DNA of 64,000 nucleotides from Plasmopara viticola (lineage: Eukaryota; Oomycota; Peronosporomycetes; Peronosporales; Peronosporaceae): contig MBPM02000052.1 of assembly GCA_001695595.3 (NCBI GenBank), positions 496,001 through 560,000 on the forward strand. Reading direction: 5' to 3'. A program made the translations under genes and the position numbers. This document shows, piece after piece, positions 35,081-45,635 of this stretch. How positions within the stretch are numbered: the stretch's first letter is position 1; every line of letters starts with the position of its first letter. Below the pieces are notes generated by a model. That model ran no database searches, was not told the origin of the DNA, and worked only from the letters and a program-made list of their open reading frames with translations.

Positions 35081-35870
35081 CTTTACAATGTACGTTGACC
35101 CCAGAAGCGGGTAGTAGGTTGCAGACTATACACATTTTATGGGATGGACAGCCGGAGCAAATGAAGTATCGTGGCTCGCGCAATGAAGCACTAAATAAAG
35201 TCAATTTTATGTGATAAAATTTGGCTTTCAGCAAAAACGACTCCTTAAAAGCAGTACCTCTTGTTGCACCGCACCTAATAAAGGGGTTGCCAATTCGCAT
35301 ACTAAGAAATTTTGAAGTTCAATGAATCGTGTGTAGCTCCCTGCCTAGACTAAAGAGGTGGCGTTGATGCACGAGAAACAAGGCTAAAAAATTGGATGCT
35401 TTTGTATCGAACAGTTAGTTTTCAAGTTCAAATGTGTTGCAATTGTCGATCACCTTGAGTACAGGGATGATGAACGGTTTTTCACAAGGAAGTTGTATAT
35501 CTTCCTTTAAGCCTTTTTGTGCAAGGTGCAACCATACCTGGTACATCTTGTAATTGATATTCTGTCCATACGATTGAACTGCCTATCTTGCAAATATTTA
35601 AAATTTGAAAAAGTCATCTCCGCAATTGTCAAACTAGCAATTTTTAACTGCTCAAAAGACTTGCTGGCTTCTATGAGCCTGAGAAGACGGCTTAAATTGC
35701 ATCTTTTTGGCTGCAAAGTATTCGAGTCCTACGAAAAGGTCTATGATTGAGGGTTCAGTAGCTATAGACTCCGTGCCCGAACGGAAAAGTCTAATGTGAG
35801 ATCCAAGCTGATGAAGCTTGAGGTAGAGATCTACGAAGGCGATTGTGATTTTGGATAATTGGGAGCACGT
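35080..35870 (+). pseudogene. Q-module relic
   Basis: One of the better plus-strand Q copies. A frame near 35517-35750 reads CKVQPYLVHLVIDILSIRL, parallel to LCKEQPYLEHFVFDVPSTRV on the minus strand at about 41620-41650. Near 35650-35690 it reads MSLRRRLKLHL. Near 35760 ACTCCGTGCCCGAACGGAAAAG corresponds to TDSGARTEES. Stops interrupt the full span. Confidence 0.45.
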
Positions 35871-36029
35871 GGCGCTTTCGTAACAAGCCGATTAGGCCCT
35901 ATCTCGTGAAAGAAATATACTGTACAGTATTTGCAAATTACCCTATTGTATAACCAAGATTAACTTTTATTCGCCTTGAAGCATCTATATTAAGTCAAGC
36001 CACAAATTTGAATAAACAGCGTTAGATTT

Positions 36030-37390
36030 GGTAATCGATCGACACAGTAAATCAAAACATGGATGTATAATAAGCCAGGATAATCGCTGCTGAATGTTAG
36101 TATTATTTGGCACAACATTTGAACTAGTCTTGATACTGCGGCCCCCTGCATACGTCTTTATTCAGAAGCCAGCGATTGCGAGCTATTCATACACGAGTTA
36201 ACAGCATGCAGTCCACCTATGTTGAGACCTCTAACAATATTTAAGCTCTCGGAGAATGTTTCGCATCAAACACACTCCATACAATAACTCAGTATTTCTT
36301 CAATGGAGCACTTCGCCAATACTAGCTGGCCGCAGCTTCTGTCAGTGACCATTCAAAGCACTCAGGCGAGGCGATGGTCGGTTTCGCCGGCTTCCTTCTT
36401 CAGCGATCATGTTCTTGCTTCTTGCATCTAGAGCGGCAAAAATTGCTCTCGGCGATACCGCTTTAGTCTTTGGACTGGCCTTCAGTCATCGGGTCTGTGA
36501 ACTCCGCTACTCGCGCGAAAAATTTGCACTTTTACGACGTTTTATAGGGGCAAGTCTATCCGCGGCTAAAACGAAAGGCTTACTCTAAGATCATTATTGG
36601 ATCGAGTGATCTCAATTTGTCCGGAAAGAGGCCCTCCGGAAATGGAGGATATCAGCTATTGTTGATTCATAAGTACACATATGAAGCCACCGCCTTTTTT
36701 GCGAGAAAAGAAGGCGCGAGAGCTAGCGGCTTTTAAAGGTTGCCGAAAGGAATGTTGATATGCCTTGTGCATTTAACGCGGGCTTCCTAATTAATTAGCT
36801 GCAAGAATTTCTCGCTTGTCTTTTTGAGTAACAAGTAATAATTGCGTCCGTGCTTTCGTTTTGAATGACCCAGCCCATAAAATTTTTAGATTTAATTTTG
36901 GCCTTCCCCTCGGCTTGCTATAGCTTCATTGATTAATGATTCTATAAATTTGTTGTACTAGTTGTCAAATCTTTTTAACAACAAGTGGCAACCCAACATA
37001 ACTGCCCTTCCTCCCACTTGGCTCTTTTTCCACTTAGTACCGTTGAGATCAGAGACACCATGGTTCATAGCAGACTGATTCACTTTCCTTTATACAAGCA
37101 TTTGCTCCTGTAAACGATATCACGTTTTTCCCTTTGCAGGACCTGTTTTCCGTAGTTCACAGAAAACGAAGCGGACTTTACAGAGGGTCATTCGAAGCAT
37201 TGTCTCAAAAAGACGCAGTACACGACAAGCCTTGGTATGCCCCACTATCTTGGCTTCAAACTTGTCTATTGTATAATGGGATGAAAAAAGTCACTGATTC
37301 TAGATACAATCAGCTTAAAAATCAATCATGGAGCCTCTTTGCTACGGCTGCAATAACTTTTTCCGCAATAAACATTTAAGCTGCCGTATT
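36030..37390 (+). pseudogene. S-module relic
   Basis: A plus-strand S copy with TGGCCGCAGCTTCTGTCAGTGACC near 36330 and GTTCTTGCTTCTTGCATCTAGAGCGGC near 36411. It diverges from the D1/D2 S copies, so it is an older paralogue. D1 lacks it. Confidence 0.4.
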
Positions 37391-37714
37391 AGTGTAGCTT
37401 TACCAGCAAACTTTATTTGAGTCGACTTATAAGTTAAAAGAGGTTTTTCTCTTCCTCTATGTAGGAGCACAGTTGGGTTTGCAGCTATACAGCACCATAC
37501 GATCTCCAAAAACTAATAGCAATTTATCATCACTGATTTGTTTGAATTCATTTCATAGAATTAAACAATAATGACAGGAAATTTTATCTTCCATAGTCTT
37601 TTATTGGGATATGTATCAGTATTATATTTTATCACAGCGCTCCACTTGACTGGCTGTCGCGGGACTTAAAATTCAGAAAACCCATTGCATTCTATATTCC
37701 CCAGTATTAACTCC
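37391..37714 (+). promoter_or_regulatory. shared upstream region of the HFLR effectors
   Basis: The 300 bp before the ATG match 24700-24965 almost base for base. They include GACTGGCTGTCGCGGGA-TTAAAATTCAGAAAACCCATTGC. The stretch TTGCATTCTATATTCC, 25-35 bp before the ATG, resembles the oomycete initiator core (YCAYTYY). D1 has GCGTTCT at the same place, so the match is not conserved. This is an inference from position and sequence only. Confidence 0.35.
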
Positions 37715-39121
37715 ATGCTCGGCGTGTATTGCGTCTTGACTGCTTTTCTTGTCGCCAACAGCCAGATAGCTGCAGACTCTGGCCAAGAATTACAAGTGTA
37801 CCATCATGACGTCATGACAGCCGGTAATGATGTGAACTCGCTGCCAAATCACTTTCTCCGAAATAGCCGTGACGGTCACAACGACTTGGGGAATGAAGAG
37901 CGCTACGTCTCTTCTGTTTTAGCTAGCATGATCAATGAGGGTGTCGAAAAGTTGCCACGTGCTGCAGAGATTATAAAAAAGAATGCAGGGGCTGCAAAGG
38001 CTGGGAAGAGGAAGCCACGCGCTTCAAGGGCTGTAAAGAAGGTAATCGCTGCAGAGGTTCCAAGAAAGACGCCTCCACGACCAGAAGTTGTAGAAAAGAT
38101 GCCACATGCTGCAGAGGCTATAGAGAGGATGGAAAAATCCGAAGAGTTTCAGGAATTAGAAGTGGCCGCAAAAGGCGCAGACGAAGCATTACAGAAACAT
38201 TGGGATTCATCTGGGAAGGCCGTCGGCGTTGGCGATGCTTCTCGTGATGTATCCGGCAATGAAATCCTCAGTTTAAAAAAGTGGAAGGTGGACTTTAATG
38301 GCATGAGGTCGATGGAAGTGTCACCCAAGCACGCGGACAAGATCGATCGTGTCCATGCAGTGTTTGCCAAACTCTGCGACAAGAATGTAGAACCAACACG
38401 CGCGGAAACGTCTCATTTCTGGAGCATATTGGATTGGAAAGACGCGTCAAATAATATAGGAAATCACCGCATAGATCTTATACGTCAAGCGCAGCGGTAT
38501 GTGCTTCTTGGCTTGCGGGAATTCAAAAAGGATATCTTGTTTTGGGAGGAGTGGCATGCATTGCCGGAATTTGTACAATTTGGCGTGCTGGACTACTTAC
38601 TGAATTTGCATTATCAGAGATTGGTCCGGATGTACAACATTTTCCGCCGAATTCGGCCTGATAAAAATGCTGCAATATTGAACCTGGAGGTCAATCCTGC
38701 TGGCAACGCTGGCACCAGCAATGCTGTGGCTCTACATGAGCCCTCAAAAGTGCACGGTTCATATCCGTCTGGGCCACTTGTTGCGGCATCGACACCCAAG
38801 GGTCGTCGCTCTAAAAGATCAAGGCGTACCTACGAGGGCAACATCGCCACAACTAGTCTTCCATCTAAGCAGTCGAGAATGCGAAGTCCAAAGCCGGGAT
38901 TACCGCTTCGGACAGCAACAACGACCTCAGACGACCACTCTGTCTCTACTAAAATATCGAAGCCCAGCTTTGGCGAATCGAAGATGCAGAGTTTAGAGGC
39001 GTTGGCGCCCCCATCCACTGCATTGACGCCCAAAGACGTTGACACGGAACTCAGCCTTGGTGGCATCTATGACAAAAACACTTACATAACTCTATCTGTG
39101 CCAGAAAAGCCTTCATCGTAA
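37715..39121 (+). CDS. secreted RxLR-type effector (HFLR/EER), D2 copy
   Basis: 468 residues, with the same layout as 24966-26393: leader MLGVYCVLTAFLVANSQ, HFLR 46-49, EER 61-63, basic stretch, core about 161-318, GRRSKRSRRTYEG and the LSLGGIYDKNTY end with VPEKPSS. It differs from its duplicate by scattered substitutions and small gaps in the tail; for example, D1 has an extra SPEIVV-type segment after STKW. The frame is intact in both copies, which suggests both are still under selection. A dN/dS test would be needed to support that. Confidence 0.92.
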   Translation: MLGVYCVLTAFLVANSQIAADSGQELQVYHHDVMTAGNDVNSLPNHFLRNSRDGHNDLGNEERYVSSVLASMINEGVEKLPRAAEIIKKNAGAAKAGKRKPRASRAVKKVIAAEVPRKTPPRPEVVEKMPHAAEAIERMEKSEEFQELEVAAKGADEALQKHWDSSGKAVGVGDASRDVSGNEILSLKKWKVDFNGMRSMEVSPKHADKIDRVHAVFAKLCDKNVEPTRAETSHFWSILDWKDASNNIGNHRIDLIRQAQRYVLLGLREFKKDILFWEEWHALPEFVQFGVLDYLLNLHYQRLVRMYNIFRRIRPDKNAAILNLEVNPAGNAGTSNAVALHEPSKVHGSYPSGPLVAASTPKGRRSKRSRRTYEGNIATTSLPSKQSRMRSPKPGLPLRTATTTSDDHSVSTKISKPSFGESKMQSLEALAPPSTALTPKDVDTELSLGGIYDKNTYITLSVPEKPSS

Positions 39122-39890
39122 GTGGCATGACGAGATCATTCTTCGTGCGGTGAATCAGCTTCTAAGTGATTTATATAAAACCTGAACACATTCCTGCTTT
39201 TATCTAGTGATTTTGGGCAAGGTTTAAGTTTCGTATTTCTTACTTGTAGTCGTCCATCTATCAAGACTGGTTTTTACATGTCTTTTCGTTGCGCTAACAC
39301 GGGCCAGACTAGACGTTGCGATTATCTTCATGGCTTACTCATTAGGATCCACACGAATGGTGTTAAAAATACGATCGTTCATTGCCAAAAGTGCCGAGAT
39401 TTACCATCATATAGAATAGATACATAGAGCGCGCCATAAGGTCTCATCTTATCGGGGTAATAGACAGCGAAAAAGCCATCGCGTACATGCAACGAGTAAT
39501 AGGCAAAACAGTATTTCCTATCAAAAAATCGCTACGGAGTAGCGACTTTTGTAGTCATAAAACTTATAAACTAGTTAAGTTGACGTTGTTAGGGTGTAAT
39601 ACTGCATAACTATTACACTCGTCCATCATTTGAATTTTACTTGAGTATTATCTAAGTACAGGATGGCTCATTTGAGCCTAGATTTCTCAAAAAACATTGT
39701 TGCCAAAGGGACTGCGTGCGGTACGAGCATCAGATAAATTGACGTTCGTTTAGGAGCTGATAGCACACCGTAGCCTGCCATACCCAATCCACAGACGAAT
39801 GAAGGAGCGGTTGTAATCAAAGCTCTTTTTTTTCTTTTTCTTTCGGCAAACTTTTAGGCTAGCAAGCGCTCACGCCAAATTTTCTGCCAA
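39122..39890. other. effector 3' flank, type B
   Basis: No gene. Close duplicate of 26394-27180 with small indels. Confidence 0.5.
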
Positions 39891-40700
39891 ATAAAGCTCT
39901 AGCTTCGTTAATGTTTGTATGGAATAACGGATGCTGATAGCCTTTATTATTAGAGTGCCTCTTCCCGGAAAAAAACAAGGTACTAAGGAAGTCTTATGCT
40001 CTTAAAGCTACAGGCAATGCATTTATGGATTAACGGATGCTTATAACCTTGATAATCAAAGATGACTCGATACACTAAAGGCCTTACTCTTTCGATTCAA
40101 AGGTGCAGGCGGTAAAGAAAAGGCGTCTCGAAACGTTTTCGAGGAATTCGTGCTCCAAAACGCTTTTTGAAAGGTGTCTAGTCGCGGATAGACTTTCTTC
40201 TTCGGATCACCGAAATATTGCAGTTCCCTCGCGCAAGTTGTGGAGTTCACAAACCTGATGACTTCACACCAGCCTCTAAAGACTAAAGCGGCTTCGACGA
40301 CAGCAAGTTTTGCCTTATAGATGCAATAAGCAAGCGCATGGTCTCTGACTAACCTTAGTGGAGCCAAGGAAGTGAACCGTTGGCTCACCCGAGTACTTTG
40401 GAGGGTCACTTATAGAAGCCGCGATGGTGGGACGCCCCGTTATTATAACACTGAGTCCTCGTGATGAGTGTGCGTTTGGTGCGAACTATTTTCCGACAGC
40501 TTGATAGGTTTTTAGGAGCTCAGCATTGGTGGTCCGCTTGCTGAACTGTAACATAGTCACGGAGGAAGCTACGTCCATCGGATGAGGCTGAGGTGAAGCC
40601 ATTTAAAAAGGAAGAAATTTTGTTCCTTAAAGCAAATTGAGAAGTGATATTAATTGAAGAGCTCTTACGACTTATTTTCTTGCTCCAGCCTAAGTAGTGG
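39890..40700 (-). pseudogene. S-module relic, minus strand (most open copy)
   Basis: A 117-codon minus-strand frame at 40409-40056 includes LAVVEAALVFRGW, TTCARELQYFGDPKKKVYPRLD and a basic end. A neighbouring frame has an ATG followed by LLIAS; in the copy at 63.9 kb this reads MCLLIASTAAAIALVEAALV, which looks like a signal peptide. S may therefore derive from a small secreted protein. Single-base deletions and stops separate the parts, and I do not recognise a family. Confidence 0.4.
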
Positions 40701-41334
40701 CTCTAAGCCGTCTACTCCACCATCCTAAAAACTATCATTCTTCTTTGTCTAATTAGCTTTTTACAGATCCTAGATTTCTTTCAGCCAATAGAGTCTCTTG
40801 ATTCCCAATGATTATGGGACATCTGGGAATGTCTTCTGGTCGAAAACTGTATAATCGCCTATTCCTATAAATCGTACTAATGCATATGTATTTCGGGAAC
40901 AATTTCGTTATTTTGCTTGAAGGCTGTTACCGGCAGAATTGCCGGTAACAACGGTTACATCTCATGAACACTCATGTGTACAATACATCACAATCGCATA
41001 TATAAAGAACTATGGAAGAGATCGCAGTTGCAAGACTGGTTTGATTAAAGTGCCAATAAATACACTATTCAGTAAAGATTGTTCTGGCTCCCCGATAACT
41101 CCTTCTTATATTGACCATGTCGATTGATACCAACTTCATGCTAATTATAGTAAAAAAAGGCTTAACTTTACAAATTAGTTGCTCAAAGGCAAATAGGCCT
41201 AAATCTTGATCAAACAATTGGCTATTTTGCTAATTCATTACGGTATAGTTGTTTCACGAGTTATGGCCTGTAGCTTCTTTTGAAAGCACCACATGCACTC
41301 TACTATTCAGGATCAATATTGTCTTCGTAGCCAT
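40701..41334. other. spacer between S and Q relics with a hairpin
   Basis: No gene. An inverted repeat TGTTACCGGCA/TGCCGGTAACA lies at about 40924-40951, the counterpart of the longer one at 28207-28246. Confidence 0.5.
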
Positions 41335-42076
41335 CTATACCTTCGAGCTTGATCAGCCTGAACCTTACATTCGACTCTTCCGTCCGCGCAGTGGAGTCCG
41401 TAGCTACTGAATACGTGATCATAATTTTTCTCTAAAACTCGAATACTTGACTGCTAGAAGTGATGCAACTTTAGCCGACTTTATTGGATCGTAGAAGCCA
41501 GCGAGTCAACTGAGCAGTCCCAAATTGCTCGGCTGGCAGGTGATTTATCAATTAATGAATCGTCGCAATACCGACAACCAACCCGCGTGGACGGAACATC
41601 AAATACAAAATGTTCCAGGTACGGTTGCTCCTTGCACAAAGGTGCTTGTAAAATGATATACGATCTTCCTGGAAATGACCATTTATCATCCCATATCTGA
41701 AGAAAATCGACTAGAGCAGTAGGGCTAAAATCGGACAAATCTACCTGATACAAGACCATCCTATCTTGTCTTATTTAAAACTGATTTTGCACTGATGCCA
41801 GCTCAATAGTCTATGCACGGAGTTATATCCGATTCGATACCCGTCAAAATATCTCAGTACGCAAAGTGGCAATAGTTCTGATTGGTAGAACCAGTATTTA
41901 TCACAGTAGTTTAGCTTTATGCATCGTTCGAATGCACGAACCAAAATGCTTCGTTTTCTCTGGCTATCCATACCATAAGAATGTCGGGGCTGCAGCTTCA
42001 ATATGACCAACATTCCGCTCCTGGAGCTACATTTCACTGTGAAGACGCTTGCAGCGCAATCAGTCGCTTTGAGCAC
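41335..42076 (-). pseudogene. Q-module relic, minus strand (longest open pieces)
   Basis: Two adjacent minus-strand frames, 42076-41771 (101 codons) and 41759-41481 (92 codons), read YGMDSQRKRSILVRAFERC and YQVDLSDFSPTALVDFLQIW, then LCKEQPYLEHFVFDVPSTRV. The end block near 41400 corresponds to TDSGARTEES but is out of frame. It could be a multi-exon gene or a frameshifted one. The protein family is unknown to me. Confidence 0.45.
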
Positions 42077-42821
42077 CTATCGTAGTAATGCTTACAGCTT
42101 ATATCGCAGCTAAGAAAGCTGGTTTGGCACATTTTAAAGCATTTAGACTTAGTACGATTTTTAGAGTTTAAGCATATGTAGTAAAATCTTTGTTAGCATA
42201 CTCAGTGAGCAGAAAACGACATCTTTATGGAGAAGTATAATAGCTAAGCAAAAGGCCGATCTAAAACGAGCGAAGGCCGACTAAACATATTATTAACTCA
42301 AACCTTGCTGGTTGGGCCTCGTCTTGATAAATTGTGTCTATCTTTTTCGCCGATTAAGCCTCAAATGTACGCGAGGCTGTGCCTGTCGATTCATCAAGAA
42401 AAGAGCTAACGGCGCCGCCTTTATACTTTTTCTAGATGATAAATACTTCTTGCGTTTTCGTCTGCAATTATAAATCTGAGAAAAAAGTTGCATCTACTAT
42501 ACTATAAGGGTGGATAGCTATTGAGACAGAGTGCAGCAAGCGAAACAGTCAGACGTTACCTAAATGATAATCGTTGCGGATGGAACCATTGCTAAACGAC
42601 AAAAATTAGACTGGGTAACACATCGCACTAAATTACACTATCATTTATAATTTGAAGCACCTTAATAATACCAGTTTAAACCGAAGTCTAATACCGGTAC
42701 TTTCCCACGTTAAGCATAAACTAATAAATAATCAGGCCAACCCAACACTCGATTTTTAATTATATTGAAAAATATATTCCTTAGGAAATTATATAAATAA
42801 ATATACCCAATTAAATAAATA

Positions 42822-43174
42822 TACGCCTTTTCGTAGCTTGGAAAAGGTTGGGGTGACGCCCTCCTTCCAAGCGCGGGGGATAAATGCTCGCGCGCTTCGG
42901 ACAGATGCTCTCTGGCATCTGCAGGTCTCTAACGAGTCTCACCCTCGACGCGACGGTCTCCTGCCCCGGGCGCCACCTGGGCTCTTAACAAGTCAGAGCT
43001 AAACAAGATAATGGAAGACCCTCACGACCTCGGTGCTGGCTGCACTGCCCGCCGAACGAGACCCGACGTATGCGGACACCACTCTATGCCGTGGACTAGC
43101 CAGACTGAGCCTAGCACGTGCATAACTTGGCAACGCGAAAAGGTAATACATTACATTACATTACGCCTTTTCGT
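42822..43174 (+). mobile_element. short LINE-derived element, copy 7
   Basis: Element 42835-43161, flanked by TACGCCTTTTCGT at 42822-42834 and 43162-43174. The empty site is present at about 30083 in D1. The tail uses ATTAC rather than AATAC units. Confidence 0.92.
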
Positions 43175-43194
43175 GAATTACACAGCAAACTACG

Positions 43195-43550
43195 GTAAAG
43201 CTGATGTATTGTATTGTATTGTATTACGTTATCGCTTTGCCAAGTTATGCACGTGCAAGGCTCAGTCTGGCTAGTCCACGGCATAGAGTGGTGTCCGCAT
43301 ACGTCGGGTCTCGTTCGGCGGGCAGTGCAGCCAGCACCGAGGTCGTGAGGGTCTTCCACTATTTTGTTTAGCTCTGACTTGGTAAGAGCCCAGGTGGCGC
43401 CCTGGTGCTGGAGACCGTCGTGTCGAGGGTGAGACTCGTTAGAGACCTACAGATGCCCGAGAGCATCTGCCCGAAGCGCGCGAGCATTTAGCCCCCGCGC
43501 CAGGAAGGAGGGCGTCACCCCAACCTTTTCCGAAGCGTAAAGCTGATGTA
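43195..43550 (-). mobile_element. short LINE-derived element, copy 8
   Basis: Element 43209-43536 in inverse orientation, flanked by GTAAAGCTGATGTA at 43195-43208 and 43537-43550. It lies only about 47 bp from copy 7 and also has an empty counterpart in D1 (near 30113). Together the two form a large inverted repeat. Confidence 0.92.
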
Positions 43551-44653
43551 ATATACAAAAAGATTGGCGTGGTGACCAGATTTAGTATATTGCTTTCAAT
43601 TAAATTCTACCAAAGCGACTCAGGATATACGTCGGTACGCATTCGTCTGCCTATGACCGATTCGTGCCTCCATACGGTAAGACTTAATTAATAAATTATT
43701 CAGTAAGTGATGAAAGGGCTATGAGTATTAATCTTGAAAGTGTTACAGTATTGGTTGGTGATTTGAAGTAAGAAAGTACAGTCAGTATAAATTAGTACAC
43801 CAACGTGGTAGAAAACTCGAGAGAACTTTTTTTTAATACCAGGAATTTGTTGCAGCTGATGTATTTTTCGTTATATGCTTATAGAGCTCATTTTCATGTT
43901 GTCTCGAAGTAGCATGGACGATCAAATAGGATGTGAAGACACAATGCAACTACAACGTTCGTGCTCATGCTTTCGTGACGTCAAGGCTGCAGTTTGAGAC
44001 TACCATGTGGCTTTTCAGCGAAATAACACGCTTGTCTGAAGCGATCCAAAGTTGTCTGTACTCAATATGTTTGTTCATTTGTTGCACAGTTTACATTGAT
44101 GTCAACGTTTTCGCCTCTTCCATCTCGAAATCACAAACTTATGGGCGTGGATGCATTTATCAGAGACGCTCATCGACACTGGACGGCTTGCCACTTGGGT
44201 ACGAATCGAGAAGCTCAAATGTCCACAGACGAAATGATTAAGCCAAGTAAATTGGGACGAAAATTAGTGAGTTAAGCCTTCATATATCACATTAAATCTG
44301 TGCTCCGAATCCAGTATACTACATATGTTTTGCTTACGTCATCTAATGGGGTAGTAAAAGTGGCCATTGATTATAGAAAATGCTGTGCTTGAATTGGCGA
44401 GGGGTGCGCAGCGAAGTCATTCAACAAAATTTCTAACCGAATTACTGATGAAAATTGACGAGCGCTTGAATGGCTAATTGAAATTGGTGAAGAAAAATGA
44501 TCATGTTCGTGCAGTCCATGTCAAATTGACGTCTAATGGCGTTGGATCTAACTATTGAGCGCAAAAAAGCTTTTTGGGATCGATTGTCGTTAGGACATTG
44601 AACGATATGTGGCGGCACATCGGGAAAGGTATTTATCGTCTATTTCAGCATAA
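43551..44653. other. A-type flank, unit 1
   Basis: No supported gene. It is parallel to 51000-52030 and 57650-58860: GTCGGTACGCATTCGTCTGCCTATG near 43631, TTGCAGCTGATGTA near 43851, and GACGAGCGCTTGAATGG near 44457. It forms the 3' flank of the minus-strand effectors. Confidence 0.5.
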
Positions 44654-45172
44654 ATTCTGACGTTGAGGCGTTCAGCCATCATCCTACAGATGGCAGCTTG
44701 GTGGCACTAGCTTTTCAGCTAACCGCAGTTACCAATTCCATGAACCAACGGTTCCTACCGTACTGGGTTGGACAACTGTTTAGACAATGAATCCATCAGT
44801 AGGGTAGAACTAATCTGTTTCACGACAGTCTAAACCCAGCTCACGTTCTCTATTAGTAGGTGGACAATGCAACCATTGGCGAGTTCTAGTTTGCAATGAT
44901 AGGAAGAGCCGACATCGAAGAATCAAAAAGCAACGTCACTATGGACGCTTGGCTGCCACAAGCCTATTATCCCTGTGATAACTTTTCTGACACCTCTAGC
45001 TTGAATCTCAAAAGAACTAAAGGATCGATAGGCCAAGCTTTCACTGTTTGTATTTATACTGAAATCAAAATCAAGTGAGCTTTACCCTTTTGTTCCACAT
45101 GAGATTTCTGTTCTCATTGAGCTCACCTTAGAACACCTGTGCTATCATTTAAAAGATGCGCTGCCCCAACCA
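44654..45172 (-). pseudogene. degenerate 25S/28S rRNA 3' fragment
   Basis: The reverse complement follows the 3' part of eukaryotic large-subunit rRNA, in order. Read on the plus strand, recognisable antisense stretches are GAGGCGTTCAGCCAT (44665), GGTTCCTACCGTACTGGGTTG (44750; the sarcin-ricin loop region, altered), ATCAGTAGGGTAGAACTAA (44795), CTAAACCCAGCTCACGTTC (44831), AATGATAGGAAGAGCCGACA (44896), CTTGGCTGCCACAAGCC (44949) and CTTTTGTTCCACATGAGATT (45089). Substitutions and small gaps occur throughout, so it is not functional. It interrupts the A-flank; units 2 and 3 lack it. Confidence 0.93.
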
Positions 45173-45635
45173 TTTCGATGATTTGTTAGTGAGAGGAAGC
45201 GGTATATCAACTTAGTGGTGTGTCAAGTAAGGTTTTAGTGCAATTCTTGGAAAAATTGCTAAGATTTCATGCAATAAGCATGAAGAAATGAGAGCCACGC
45301 GCTCTATTGCCTATCGGTACGGCAAATATCAAAATTAAGCCATCAAGTATTTTGACTTAACATAGAAAGCCATTTCATTCGCACTGGCATACAGCGCTGG
45401 ACTTGCACTCAATCTTTCACCGCCAACTGTTCGACTGGATCCTATCGAAGGATTGTGCGGGGCACCACTTATTACTTGGAATGGAAAAAAACCAAAAAGA
45501 GAGTGTTTGACAGTAGCTTTCGTTAGCATGGCTAGTAGTCGTTAGTAATAAACGTACTGGAACCTTATTGTGTGATCTAGTCTTTTCCATACACTGTTTT
45601 TATCGTGATGCAAATTTTGACTGTATTTTAATGCG
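45173..45635. other. A-type flank, continued
   Basis: No gene. It parallels 52190-52760 and 59040-59600 (CATGCAATAAGCATGAAGAAATGAGA near 45269; CCGCCAACTGTTCGACTGGAT near 45421). In the 59.3 kb copy a frame near 59380-59460 reads CVLCGESDESRRKC, a Cys pattern seen in zinc-finger ends of some transposases, but nothing longer supports that reading. Confidence 0.4.

Larger units (their letters stand above)
30130..43200. repeat. segmental duplication, copy D2
   Basis: Tandem partner of 18235-30130. It differs by the absence of the DNA transposon, by an extra Q and S module at 35.1-37.4 kb, and by LINE-element insertions at 34149, 42835 and 43209 that D1 lacks. Confidence 0.85.

Noticed and set aside
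40056..40409. Intact 117-codon gene
   Set aside because: It begins at GTG, crosses a single-base deletion relative to related copies, and all other S copies are broken, so it is listed as a relic.
44896..45078. 60-codon plus-strand ORF
   Set aside because: It lies antisense inside the rRNA fragment; the similarity is to rRNA and not to a protein.
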